Shown here: positions 25,689-34,069 of the stretch, piece after piece
Layout of the letters: each line of letters begins with the position of its first letter
Numbering within the stretch: the stretch's first letter is position 1
Assembly (NCBI RefSeq): GCF_014650875.1
Contig: NZ_BMVU01000027.1
Coordinates: forward strand, 1-64,000
Reading direction: 5' to 3'
DNA length: 64,000 nucleotides
From: Streptomyces minutiscleroticus
Lineage (GTDB): Bacteria > Actinomycetota > Actinomycetes > Streptomycetales > Streptomycetaceae
Made by a program: the position numbers and the translations under genes
The notes under the pieces: model-generated
The model's input: only the letters and a program-made list of their open reading frames with translations
Told to the model about the DNA's origin: nothing
Databases searched by the model: none

Positions 25689-26193
25689 GTTCCCCGTCCC
25701 CTTCCGGCCTCCTGGCCCCTCGCCGGGCGTCCGCGTCCCGGATGCCCGCGTTCGGGCGCGGTACGCGGGGCACGCGCGGCCGGCCGTCCTCCCGCGGTGC
25801 CCCGGCGGAGCCTTCGCGGATGAACGAGGGAAAAGGAACGGCCGAATAGGGGATGGCCCGCCCGGTGCCGCGTCAGGTATACGAGTACGAGGGAAAAATT
25901 CATTTCTCTTCCCCGGGATCGCGATGTCAACCGCCCCCATTCGCGTGTCGCGCCCCACGAAGCGACAGCTCATGTCCCGCAAAGCCGACAGCTCGTGAGA
26001 AACGCGGCGGCGGGTTTCGTGGGGTGCCCGCCGCGGTGCGCCGTGACAAGGCCCCGACAGGGGGTGCAACCGTCCCGCCTGCGGTGTCTTCCGGAAACGG
26101 GGCCGCGCGGGTGACGTGCGGGCGGTGAAATGCGAAAAGCGGGGAACACGTGTCGGCGAGACACTTTCGCAACCACACGGGAGCCGGAAAACA
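25689..26193. other. 505-bp divergent intergenic region upstream of dps
   Basis: No gene is supported. The region is less GC-rich at 25868-25925 (GAGGGAAAAATTCATTTCTC), which may mark promoters. A sigma-B-type promoter for dps, expected from family knowledge, was searched for and not found convincingly. Confidence 0.4.
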
Positions 26194-26757
26194 ATGACGA
26201 ACGACTTCACTCCCAAGTACACGGTGCCGGGCATCACGGAGAAGGACGCCGGCAAGCTGATCGGTCTGCTGCGTCTGCGTCTGCACGCTCTCAACGATCT
26301 GCACCTGACGCTGAAGCACGTGCACTGGAATGTGATCGGTCCGCACTTCGTCGCCGTGCACGAGATGCTCGACCCGCAGGTGGACCGGGTGCGGGAGATG
26401 GCCGACGACGTGGCCGAGCGGACGGCGGCGCTGGGCGGCGTCGCGCAGGGCACCCCGGGATCGCTCGTGGCCGAGCGCACCTGGGAGGACTACCGGATCG
26501 GGCGCGCCGACGCGATCGCCCACCTGGGCGCCCTCGACATCGTCTACACCGGGATCATCGAGGACGTCCGCAAGGCGATCGCCGAGGCGGGCGAGATCGA
26601 CCCGGCCACCGAGGACCTGCTCATCGAGCAGCTGCGCGACCTGGAGCAGTTCCAGTGGTTCATCCGCGCCCACCTGGAGAACGCGGGCGGCAGCCTCGCC
26701 ACCGCCGACGTCACCTCCGAGGCGGAGGCCGCGGAGAAGGGCGCCGCGCTCAGCTGA
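26194..26757 (+). CDS. dps: Dps ferritin-like DNA-protection protein
   Basis: This 187-residue protein should form a dodecameric ferritin that binds iron, uses peroxide and protects DNA. The ferroxidase motif LKHVHWNVIGPHFVAVHEML with downstream DPQVDRVREMADDVAER is intact, as are GALDIVYTGIIEDVRKAI and LEQFQWFIRAHLENAGG. The length equals that of Streptomyces DpsA. The ATG at 26194 gives the usual start MTNDFTPKYTVPG. In Streptomyces, dps is driven by SigB-class factors, which fits the neighbourhood. It is convergent with the Rieske gene and shares its terminator. Confidence 0.95.
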   Translation: MTNDFTPKYTVPGITEKDAGKLIGLLRLRLHALNDLHLTLKHVHWNVIGPHFVAVHEMLDPQVDRVREMADDVAERTAALGGVAQGTPGSLVAERTWEDYRIGRADAIAHLGALDIVYTGIIEDVRKAIAEAGEIDPATEDLLIEQLRDLEQFQWFIRAHLENAGGSLATADVTSEAEAAEKGAALS

Positions 26758-26900
26758 CCCGTCGCCGCTCCCGGACCGCACGGCGAGCGGCGCACACCGG
26801 CCACCCGACGAGGCCGGGACCCGGGCGTCCGCCGGGGTCCCGGCCTCCGGTGCGTCCGGGGCCGCGTCCGCCCCCGGGCGCACCGGCGTACGGGCCGGGC

Positions 26901-26998
26901 AGGACGTGCGTGCCGGACGAGTCCAGGACGTGCGCACCGGACGAGTGCAGGGCGTCATGTGCCGGACGGGCGCAGGGAGTTCGCGTGCCGACAGGGAA
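26901..26998. repeat. Degenerate 24-25-bp tandem repeat, about four units
   Basis: Units start at 26901, 26925, 26949 and 26974. The first two share AGGACGTGCG and CCGGACGAGT, and later units are more diverged. It lies in the gene-free 335 bases between dps and the Rieske gene. Confidence 0.55.
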
Positions 26999-27028
26999 CG
27001 TGCGTGCCGGGCGGGCGACGGCGGACAC

Positions 27029-27064
27029 GCCTCGGCCCCGTGCGCAGGCGCACGGGGCCGAGGC
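27029..27064. terminator. Bidirectional 17-bp hairpin
   Basis: Arms 27029-27045 and 27048-27064 (gcctcggccccgtgcgc and its complement) separate convergent dps and Rieske genes. Confidence 0.8.
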
Positions 27065-27092
27065 GGTCGCGGACCCGGGCGGGCCCGCCGGG

Positions 27093-28058
27093 TCAGGCGG
27101 CGCCCTGCCCCGAGGACGTGTTCAGCCGCGTGGCCTCCGCCAGGTGCCGGATGCGGGCCTCGACCCGGCCCTCGACGACACGGGTCTCGAAGCCGGGCTG
27201 GGGGGCCGTGGCCGGGCCCCGCACGTTCCAGCCGTCGGAGAGGCGGAAGACGCTGCCGTGCCAGGGGCACTGGATGCAGCCGTCCTTCACCTCGCCCTCC
27301 GAGAGCGGACCGGACATGTGGCTGCACCGCTCCGCCAGGACGTGCACGTCGTCGCCCTCCCGCACGACCACGACGCCGACGTCGCCGATGTCACGCCGCA
27401 CCGGCCGGCCCTCGGGCAGCTCGGCGAGGTCCGCGACCCGGTGCCAGCCGGGCTCCACCAGGTGCGGCACGTCCTCGGCGTGGTTGGCGCCCGACGCCTG
27501 GCGGTAGGCCATGTGCCCGCCGAGGGCGCCGCCCACGCTGACGGCGCCGAGCCCGGCGAGGCCGAGCGCCCGGCCGAGCAGGTTGTGGCCGCGCTTCCGT
27601 GCCACGTAGGAACCGGTGTAGAGGCTCACCGCCACGACGTTGGAGGCGGCGTGCACCACGCCGACCCGCTGCTGTTCGGGGCGCAGCTCCGCCCAGTCCA
27701 CCCAGCCGGTGAGCGCGGCGGGAGCGGCGGCCAGCGCGCCGGTGCCGACGAGGGTGCGGGCGGCACGCTGCCGGCCGGGCAGGAAGTCCAGGATCGCCGC
27801 CGAGAACCAGCAGCCGATGGGCAACTGGACCATCAGCGGGTGCACGGGGTGCCCCAGCCAGCGGCCGTGCATCGCGTCACGGGCCCGGCCGAGCGGGAGC
27901 GCCCGCACCGCGCGCTGCAGCGTGTCGACCACGCGGTCGGCCCCGGTGTACTGCTCCAGCCGGTCCACGGCCTTCAGGACGCGTCCGGAGGCGGACGCGT
28001 CGGGCAGAGCGCGCCGGGTGAACACCGCGGCGCGTCGCAGGGGTGTCGTCTCTTCCAT
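27093..28058 (-). CDS. DUF2231 membrane domain fused to Rieske [2Fe-2S] domain
   Basis: This 321-residue protein has a cytoplasmic N-terminus, then a four-helix DUF2231 membrane domain (about 75-205, with GHPVHPLMVQLPIGCWFSAA), and a C-terminal Rieske domain (about 225-305) with the cluster ligands C-S-H and C-P-W-H in ERCSHMSGPL and GCIQCPWHGSVF. Such proteins are thought to be electron-transfer membrane proteins; the partner is unknown. The ATG at 28058 (MEETTPLRRAAV) is chosen. It is transcribed toward dps and stops at the shared hairpin. Confidence 0.88.
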   Translation of the reverse strand: MEETTPLRRAAVFTRRALPDASASGRVLKAVDRLEQYTGADRVVDTLQRAVRALPLGRARDAMHGRWLGHPVHPLMVQLPIGCWFSAAILDFLPGRQRAARTLVGTGALAAAPAALTGWVDWAELRPEQQRVGVVHAASNVVAVSLYTGSYVARKRGHNLLGRALGLAGLGAVSVGGALGGHMAYRQASGANHAEDVPHLVEPGWHRVADLAELPEGRPVRRDIGDVGVVVVREGDDVHVLAERCSHMSGPLSEGEVKDGCIQCPWHGSVFRLSDGWNVRGPATAPQPGFETRVVEGRVEARIRHLAEATRLNTSSGQGAA

Positions 28059-28206
28059 GGGGCGCGAGTAGCCCGGCACGGGCCCGGGAAACCGGACACG
28101 CGGCACTCCGCGGACGAGCGCGACGACGGCCCGCGACGGTCACCGCCGCCGTGGCGGCCACGGCGGCGCCCCCCCCTGTGACCGTCGTACGGGGCCGCGG
28201 AAACGG

Positions 28207-29457
28207 TCAGCCGGGGTCCCGGGACCTGCCGGGCCCCTCGGCGCCGCCGTCGGGAGCGGACGCCCCCGAGGAGGGGGTCCCCGAGGAGAAGCTGCCGGTG
28301 GTGAACGTGCCGGTGGTGAACGCACCGGCGGAGGACGCTCCCTCGCCGGACGCCCGCTTGGCCCGGAACGTGTCGGTCATGCGCTGGAACGTCCTGGTCA
28401 GCTGGTGCAGCGGGGAGTCCTGCGGCCCCTGCGCACCCCTGTCCCCGGCGGGCGGCGCGACCCCCTGCGCCTCCTTCGTCTCGGCCAGCGCGGCGTGGGC
28501 CAGCTCCGCCGCCTCGCGGTACAGGTCCCGCGAGGCGGTCATGGCCTCCAGCGCCTCCTTGTACGTCTCCACCAGGGCGCGCGTGTGGGCCAGCTCCTCC
28601 TCCAGCGTCACCAGGTGCCACTTCTCGCGCAGCGCGGTGACGGCCTCCTGCGCGCCCTCGGGGCTGGGCAGCGGCAGGGCCGCGTACCGCTCGATCGCGT
28701 CCAGCAGCTCGCGCGGCTCGGAGCCGTCGAGGAAGACGCTGCGCACGGAGAAGTCCTTCCCCGTGTAGCCGGGCGGGGCCGGGGTGCCGGGCAGGACGAC
28801 GGCGCCGCCGCGGGGCAGCCGCACGCCGAAGTCGTCGAGCGCCCAGTTGGCGATCTGGTACTGGTCGGGCGTGGCCCGGTGCTCCACGACGCGGTGCCGC
28901 AGTCCGGGCGGGAGCAGGGGGGACAGCGGGCGGCGGCCGCGCTCGTCGGGGGTCATCGCCTCGTGCACGACGACGTTGATGCTCCAGCTGTGCCGCACGC
29001 TGTCGCGCAGCAGCCGGCGCAGGGCCTTGTCGTCCCGGGGGAGCGGGTTGATGTCCCGCAGGCGCAGGGCGCCGACGCCGTCCCGGTCCCAGGCCGCTTC
29101 GCCGTCCTCCGGCCAGAACATCGTCGCCGGGGAGGGCCAGGCCGGGTCCCAGGGGCGCTCCGCCTCCGCCACGAGGACCCAGTCGTGCTCGTCCCCGGCG
29201 CGGTCGGCCGCGCCGACGGTCAGGCGGGCGCGCACGGTGACGCCGGCGGCCCGCCAGCGCGCCTCGAAGACGCGCTCACGGGCCTCCGCGGGGTCCTCCG
29301 GTTCCGGTTCCGGTTCCAGGAAGTCGTCGATGACGCCGTTCGTCTTGAGCGCACGCAGGTTCTCCCGCAGCGTCTTCTCCGGGGCGGGCCCGCTGTGGCG
29401 GCCACGGGCGAGCCAGACCGTGTCCGGCGTCGTGGCGGGGAGGTGGGACTTGGCCAT
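28207..29457 (-). CDS. Hypothetical protein with C-terminal coiled coil and low-complexity tail
   Basis: This 416-residue soluble protein is not recognised. Residues 1-260 look globular and rich in Trp/Pro/Asp (WVLVAEAERPWDPAWPSPAT, LRDINPLPRDDKALRRLLRD). About 285-340 is a charged coiled coil (LEEELAHTRALVETYKEALE). The last ~50 residues are Ser/Gly/Thr low complexity with repeated T-T-G-x-F and S-G units. The ATG at 29457 follows a clear promoter region containing a 14-bp palindrome. It is divergent from the sigma-GH128 fusion gene and shares its upstream region. Confidence 0.75.
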   Translation of the reverse strand: MAKSHLPATTPDTVWLARGRHSGPAPEKTLRENLRALKTNGVIDDFLEPEPEPEDPAEARERVFEARWRAAGVTVRARLTVGAADRAGDEHDWVLVAEAERPWDPAWPSPATMFWPEDGEAAWDRDGVGALRLRDINPLPRDDKALRRLLRDSVRHSWSINVVVHEAMTPDERGRRPLSPLLPPGLRHRVVEHRATPDQYQIANWALDDFGVRLPRGGAVVLPGTPAPPGYTGKDFSVRSVFLDGSEPRELLDAIERYAALPLPSPEGAQEAVTALREKWHLVTLEEELAHTRALVETYKEALEAMTASRDLYREAAELAHAALAETKEAQGVAPPAGDRGAQGPQDSPLHQLTRTFQRMTDTFRAKRASGEGASSAGAFTTGTFTTGSFSSGTPSSGASAPDGGAEGPGRSRDPG

Positions 29458-29508
29458 GGATCACTCTGTACGTGGAAGGGCGGTGTGCGCTTCCCAGTAT
29501 GGTCACCG

Positions 29509-29562
29509 CAGGTCGCGACCTGGAAAACCAGATCATGGCGCGCCGTGGTGCAGGTCACGACA
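29509..29562. promoter_or_regulatory. CAGGTCGCGACCTG palindrome plus related half-site
   Basis: A perfect 14-bp palindrome (29509-29522) sits where a minus-strand promoter (TTCCAG, 18 nt, CATACT) would have its spacer. A second copy, CAGGTCACGAC, starts at 29551, exactly 42 bp (four helical turns) away. This suggests a repressor of the 28207-29457 gene, the sigma fusion, or both. Confidence 0.5.
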
Positions 29563-29868
29563 TAGCCGGAAACGTCCGGTGGACTCCCGTACCGCGTGTG
29601 CGGCCCCGGCCGCGGTCTTCCGGGTGCGGTGCTCCGCGGGCACGTGCCGGGCCGCCCGCCCCGGGGCACCGGGCGGGGCTCGTCCGCGGGCGCCCCGCCG
29701 TGCACACTGTTCCCCTCCCGGACTCCGGTTCGGGATCCCCTCGGATTCCGTTCCGGGATTTCCGTTGTCCCGCGACGCGCACGGCGTCTCCCACAGGGAG
29801 GACGCCGACACGGCCGGCCGTGTCGGCGCCCCGCGTTCCTCGGGTCTCAGACGAAAGGGAGACGATCG

Positions 29869-32148
29869 ATGCGCACAGAACCCGGCCGCGGGCCGGACGC
29901 CGCCCTGGTGTCCGCCGCCCGCGACGGTGATCCGCAGGCAGTCGAACGGCTGGTGACGCAGTCGCTGCCGCTCGTCCACAACATCGTCGGCCGCGCCCTG
30001 GACGGCCACGGCGACGTGGACGACGTCGTGCAGGAGGCCCTGCTGCGGGTCGTGCGCGGTCTCGACCGGCTGGAGCGGCCCGCGGCGTACCGATCGTGGA
30101 TGGTGGCCATCACCGTGCGGCAGATACGTGACTGGATCAAGGGCAGGCAGCAGGACCGCGCGACGCGCGCGTCCATGGAGCGCGCCGCGTACGTGCCCGA
30201 CCCCGCCTCGGACTTCGCGTCGCTGACGGTCCTCCGGCTGCAGCTCACCGACGACCGGCGCGAGGTGGCGGAGGCCACCGCGTGGCTGGACGGGGAGGAC
30301 CGCGAACTGCTCGCGCTGTGGTGGCTGGAGGAGACGGGCGAGCTGACGCGCGCCGACCTCGCGCAGGCGCTGGGGCTGTCGGGCCGGCACACCGCCGTGC
30401 GGGTGCAGCGGCTGAAGGAGAAGCTCGACGCCGGCCGGACCGTCGTACGGGCGCTGGCCGCGCGGCCGCCCTGCCCCGGCCTCGCGAAGGCCGCCGCCCC
30501 CTGGGACGGGACGCCCTCCCCGCTGTGGCGCAAGCGCCTCGCCCGCCATGTGCGCGGCTGCGAGCGGTGCGCCGCGCGCACCGCCGAACTGCTGCCCGTC
30601 TCCGGGCTGCTGGGCGGCCTGCCGCTGCTGGTGCCGCCGGCCGCGCTGCACCGGGCGGTCCTGGAGGCCGCGCTGCCGGGGGCCCTCGACGGCGCGTCCC
30701 GGGCGGCGGACGGCGACGCCGGTGCGCACACGTCCCACGGGGACGGCGGGAGCGGTCACGCGCCGTGGGACGACAGCGGGCAGCCGTTCCGGGACGGAAG
30801 CGGCTCCGCGCACCAGTACGAGGGCGGTCACACCCTCCGGGGCGATGACGGACAGGTGTTCCAGGACGGGGGCGGTCACGCCCTGTGGGACGAGAGCCTG
30901 TACGCGCGGGGGGACGGGAGCGGCGAGGGGAACGAAGACATCCCCGGGGGCGGGGACGTGCCCGGGAACGGAGGCATGCCCGGGGGCGGGGACGACGGTC
31001 ACACCCTTCAGGGGGACACGGCGGCGGACGGGCTCTCGCACCTCGTCACCCACCGTGCCGGCCGGGCACCGCGTGCCCACCGGCGCCCGCGCGGCGGCGC
31101 GCCGGCCGGCGCGGGGCGCCTGCGCGTCCTGGCCGCCGCCGGAGCCGCGGCGGCGGTGGCCGCGGGCGCGCTGGCCGTGGTGTCGGACTCCGGGACGGAG
31201 TCCGCCGCGCCCCGGGCGGCCGCCGCCCACGGACCCACCGTGTCACCGGGCGCCACGGCGCCGTCCGGACCCGCACCGTCGGCGTCGCCGTCGGCGAGCA
31301 GGAAGGTGTCGCCGTCCCCGAGCGCCACGCCCTCGCGTTCGGCCGCGTCGGCCGCTCCCCGGGCGACGGCCGCCGGCGCTCCGCCCGCCGCCGCGCCGAA
31401 GGCGGTCGCGTCCGACCGCAAGGGCGTCGGCGTGTGGTCCTTCCCGGACGCCGACGCGGCACTGCGGCAGTCCGGCGCGGGCTGGTACTACACCTGGTCC
31501 ACCGCGCACCCGGGCGTCACGACGCCGAACGGCACCGGGTTCGTCCCGATGATCTGGGGGGCCGACTCCGTCACCCCGCAGGCCCTGGCCGAGGCGAAGG
31601 CGGCCGGGCCGTACCTGCTGGGCTTCAACGAACCCGACATGGCGGGGCAGGCGGACATGAGCGTCGAACAGGCGCTGTCGCTGTGGCCGAGGCTGGAGTC
31701 GACGGGCAGCACGCTCGGCAGCCCGGCCGTGGCCTACGGCGGGGACACCCCGGGCGGCTGGCTCGACCGCTTCATGAGCGGCGCGCGGGAGCGCGGCCTG
31801 CGCGTCGACTTCATCACGCTGCACTGGTACGGCGGCGACTTCCGCACCGCCGCCGCGGTCGAGCAGCTGCGCGGCTACCTGGCGGCCGTGTACGAGCGCT
31901 ACCACAAGCCGATCTGGCTCACCGAGTTCGCGCTCGTCGACTTCTCCCAGGGCACGCCCCGCCACCCGTCGGACGAGGAGCAGGCGGCCTTCCTGACGGC
32001 GTCGACGAAGATGCTCGACGGGCTGCCGTACCTGCGGCGCTACGCCTGGTTCGGCCTCGGCACGGACGAACCGGGGCCCAGCACCGTGCTCTTCCGCGCC
32101 GGGCCCGCGCTGACCCCGGCGGGCCGGGCCTATCTGTCCGCCCGCTGA
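29869..32148 (+). CDS. Membrane-anchored ECF sigma factor fused to extracellular GH128 domain
   Basis: This 759-residue single polypeptide has ECF sigma regions 2 and 4 (about 10-195: DVDDVVQEALLRVVRGLDRL; LTRADLAQALGLSGRHTAVR), a zinc-finger-like H-x3-C-x2-C element (about 227-234, HVRGCERC) and a 160-residue Gly/Asp/His-rich linker with imperfect repeats. One membrane helix follows (about 417-440, VLAAAGAAAAVAAGALAVVS), then a Ser/Pro/Ala linker, and a GH128/Asl1-like beta-1,3-glucanase domain (about 519-759). GH128 carries both catalytic acids (GFNEPDM near 587 and WLTEFA near 685). Topology would put sigma inside and GH128 outside. The ATG at 29869 has AAAGGGAG upstream. Likely role: glucan sensing with release of sigma by proteolysis (inference). 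Confidence 0.88.
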   Translation: MRTEPGRGPDAALVSAARDGDPQAVERLVTQSLPLVHNIVGRALDGHGDVDDVVQEALLRVVRGLDRLERPAAYRSWMVAITVRQIRDWIKGRQQDRATRASMERAAYVPDPASDFASLTVLRLQLTDDRREVAEATAWLDGEDRELLALWWLEETGELTRADLAQALGLSGRHTAVRVQRLKEKLDAGRTVVRALAARPPCPGLAKAAAPWDGTPSPLWRKRLARHVRGCERCAARTAELLPVSGLLGGLPLLVPPAALHRAVLEAALPGALDGASRAADGDAGAHTSHGDGGSGHAPWDDSGQPFRDGSGSAHQYEGGHTLRGDDGQVFQDGGGHALWDESLYARGDGSGEGNEDIPGGGDVPGNGGMPGGGDDGHTLQGDTAADGLSHLVTHRAGRAPRAHRRPRGGAPAGAGRLRVLAAAGAAAAVAAGALAVVSDSGTESAAPRAAAAHGPTVSPGATAPSGPAPSASPSASRKVSPSPSATPSRSAASAAPRATAAGAPPAAAPKAVASDRKGVGVWSFPDADAALRQSGAGWYYTWSTAHPGVTTPNGTGFVPMIWGADSVTPQALAEAKAAGPYLLGFNEPDMAGQADMSVEQALSLWPRLESTGSTLGSPAVAYGGDTPGGWLDRFMSGARERGLRVDFITLHWYGGDFRTAAAVEQLRGYLAAVYERYHKPIWLTEFALVDFSQGTPRHPSDEEQAAFLTASTKMLDGLPYLRRYAWFGLGTDEPGPSTVLFRAGPALTPAGRAYLSAR

Positions 32149-32178
32149 GGAGCGCCCGGGAGCGCGTCCTTCCGCGCA

Positions 32179-32215
32179 CCGGTGGGCGACGGCGGCCGGC
32201 ACCGTCACCCACCGG
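32179..32215. terminator. Bidirectional hairpin
   Basis: Arms 32179-32194 and 32200-32215 pair over 16 positions with two G-T type mismatches. It lies between convergent genes. Confidence 0.6.
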
Positions 32216-32233
32216 CGCCCACCACCGTCACCG

Positions 32234-32854
32234 TCACTCGAACCGTGTGACGTCGCCCGCCCCCCGGCGCACGACGACCGGCTCGCCCTCGGAGAAGTCC
32301 ACGACGGTGGTCGGCTCGGTGCCGCAGTCCCCGGAGTCGACGACCGCGTCCACCACGTGGTCGAGCCGGTCCTTGATCTCCCAGCCCTGGGTCATCGGCT
32401 CGTCCTCGTCCGGCAGCAGCAGGGTGCTGGACAGCAGCGGCTCGCCGAGCTCGGCGAGCAGGGCCTGGGCGACGACGTGGTCGGGGATGCGGACACCCAC
32501 CGTCTTCTTCTTGGGGTGCAGCAGCTTGCGCGGCACCTCCTTGGTCGCGGGCAGGATGAAGGTGTAACTGCCGGGGGTCGACGCCTTCACCGCGCGGAAC
32601 ACGTCGTTGTCGATGCGCACGAACTGGCCGAGCTGGGCGAAGTTCTGGCACACCAGGGTGAAGTGGTGGCGGTCGTCGAGGTGGCGGATCGAGCGGATGC
32701 GGTCGATGCCGTCCTTGCTGCCGATCCGGCACCCCAGCGCGTAACAGGAGTCGGTGGGGTACGCGACGAGGGCTCCCTCGCGGATGTCGTCGGCCACCTG
32801 GCGCACGGTGCGCTGCTGCGGGTTGTCGGGGTGCACGTCGTAGTACTTCGCCAT
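32234..32854 (-). CDS. YciO/YrdC/Sua5-type L-threonylcarbamoyladenylate synthase family protein
   Basis: This 206-residue cytoplasmic protein has the YrdC-fold signature: LVAYPTDSCYALGCRIGSKD, RSIRHLDDRHHFTLVCQNFA, PGSYTFILPATKEVPRKLLH and VGVRIPDHVVAQALLAELGE. True family enzymes make threonylcarbamoyl-AMP for the t6A modification of tRNA. The sequence is of the shorter YciO type, whose role is less certain. The ATG at 32854 is clear. It is monocistronic. Confidence 0.88.
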   Translation of the reverse strand: MAKYYDVHPDNPQQRTVRQVADDIREGALVAYPTDSCYALGCRIGSKDGIDRIRSIRHLDDRHHFTLVCQNFAQLGQFVRIDNDVFRAVKASTPGSYTFILPATKEVPRKLLHPKKKTVGVRIPDHVVAQALLAELGEPLLSSTLLLPDEDEPMTQGWEIKDRLDHVVDAVVDSGDCGTEPTTVVDFSEGEPVVVRRGAGDVTRFE

Positions 32855-32883
32855 GTCGCAAGCCTATGATCCCGTTCGGCCCG

Positions 32884-33402
32884 TCACCGGTTGCGGCGGG
32901 CGATGGACGTGTTGAGCGCGGTCGCGAAGCCGCACCGCAGGGCGTAGGGCACGAGCCCCGGGGCCGCCGCCCCGTCCGTGCGCGCCGTGCGGCGGATCAG
33001 CTCCGCGTTGCCCGCGTCGAGCAGCAGGTGCCCGCGACGCCGGCGCGCGGGCTGCGGCGGCCGAGGAACAGCCGGTTCCACGCCGTGTTCGGCGCCAGGT
33101 CGACGGCCGGGCCCGCGGACGGCGCGCGCCGCTCCCGCGCGGGGGCGGCCGACAGGGCGCGCCCGCCCGCCCGGGCGACGGACGCGTACAAGCCGGGTCC
33201 ACACCGCGCCGAACGCCCACGACGGCGGCTGCCACGGCGGTTTCTCCAGGGAGTGGTACCAGGCGCTGTCGGCGTCGACGGCCCGGGCGCCCAGGACCGC
33301 GGCCGCGGTCACGGCCACCGACGCGGCCGCGTCGGACGCGAGCCGGCCGCCCGCCGGGGCACGGCGCCTCCTCCCCGCGGGCGTGCGCTTCGGGAACCTC
33401 AT
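32884..33402 (-). pseudogene. TspO/MBR family gene with two compensating frameshifts
   Basis: The first part encodes AWYHSLEKPPWQPPSWAFGA then VWTRLV in one frame. Homology continues in a second frame (YASVARAGGRALSAA, LAPNTAWNRLFLGRRSPRAG, about 33030-33190) and returns to the first frame for LLLDAGNAELIRRTARTDGA to the end, SIARRNR. TspO proteins are five-helix membrane proteins binding tetrapyrroles. The central segment is out of frame, so the product as read would lack helices 2-4. Two indels that cancel out could be real decay or sequencing errors. Confidence 0.75.
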
Positions 33403-33520
33403 GGCGCACGAGTGCCCCGCCGGGCCGGTACCAGGCCCACGAACCCCCGGTCACCGCTCCGACGTGCGGCGCGGGCCCGTGACGCCGACCCGGCGGTGAG
33501 GTGGCCGGAGGCTAGATGCA

Positions 33521-33526
33521 TATGAT
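33521..33526 (+). promoter_or_regulatory. -10 element TATGAT placing the transcript start on the GNAT GTG
   Basis: TATGAT lies 7 nt upstream of GTG 33533, so the expected transcript start coincides with that codon. No ribosome binding site precedes the codon. Leaderless translation is the simplest reading. Confidence 0.45.
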
Positions 33527-33532
33527 GTGCAA

Positions 33533-34069
33533 GTGCCTGATTACCGCATCAAAACCGCCGGTCCCGAGGACGTGGACGGCGCCCGCGCCGTGATGCTCGA
33601 CACCGTCTACCGCGACTTCGGTTCGGGCTACGTGCCACGGTGGCACGCCGACATCGTCGATCCGGTCCGCGCCTACCTCGCCCCCGTCCGTCACACCTTG
33701 TCGGTGGCCCTCGACGGGGCGGGGGAGGTCGTGGCGACCGGCGCGCTCGACTCGCGCGGCCCGGCGCACCCGCCGAACCCGCGCGACCTGGCGGAGCGCT
33801 ACCCCTCGGGCACGACCGCGCAGCTGCGCCGCGTCTACGTCCGCCCCGGGCACCGCAGGCGCGGACTGGCCCGGCGGCTGGTCGCCCACCTCATGGACTT
33901 CGCGGCGGCGGACGGCGGCTACGAGGCCGTGTACCTGCACACCGACCCGACGGTGCCGGGCGCCGAGGCGTTCTGGCGGTCGCTGGCCAAGGCGGTGTGC
34001 GACGAGCGCGCGGAGGAGCCCGGCGGCGGCCAGGGCATCGTGCACTTCGAAGTGCCCATGCCGCGCTAG
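33533..34069 (+). CDS. GNAT family N-acetyltransferase
   Basis: This 178-residue acyl-CoA-dependent acetyltransferase has motif A in QLRRVYVRPGHRRRGLARRL (R-x-x-G-x-A pyrophosphate loop) and a preceding beta strand VVATGALDSRG. The C-terminus (VYLHTDPTVPGAEAFWRSLA) fits the family. The substrate is unknown. The start is GTG 33533 as leaderless, or GTG 33527 two codons earlier. The gene is followed by an 18-bp tandem repeat that begins at its stop codon. Confidence 0.88.
   Translation: MPDYRIKTAGPEDVDGARAVMLDTVYRDFGSGYVPRWHADIVDPVRAYLAPVRHTLSVALDGAGEVVATGALDSRGPAHPPNPRDLAERYPSGTTAQLRRVYVRPGHRRRGLARRLVAHLMDFAAADGGYEAVYLHTDPTVPGAEAFWRSLAKAVCDERAEEPGGGQGIVHFEVPMPR

Noticed and set aside
26101..26193. 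Sigma-B-type promoter for dps
   Set aside because: GGGGAAC is present, but no GNNT lies 14-16 nt upstream, so the expected promoter could not be supported.
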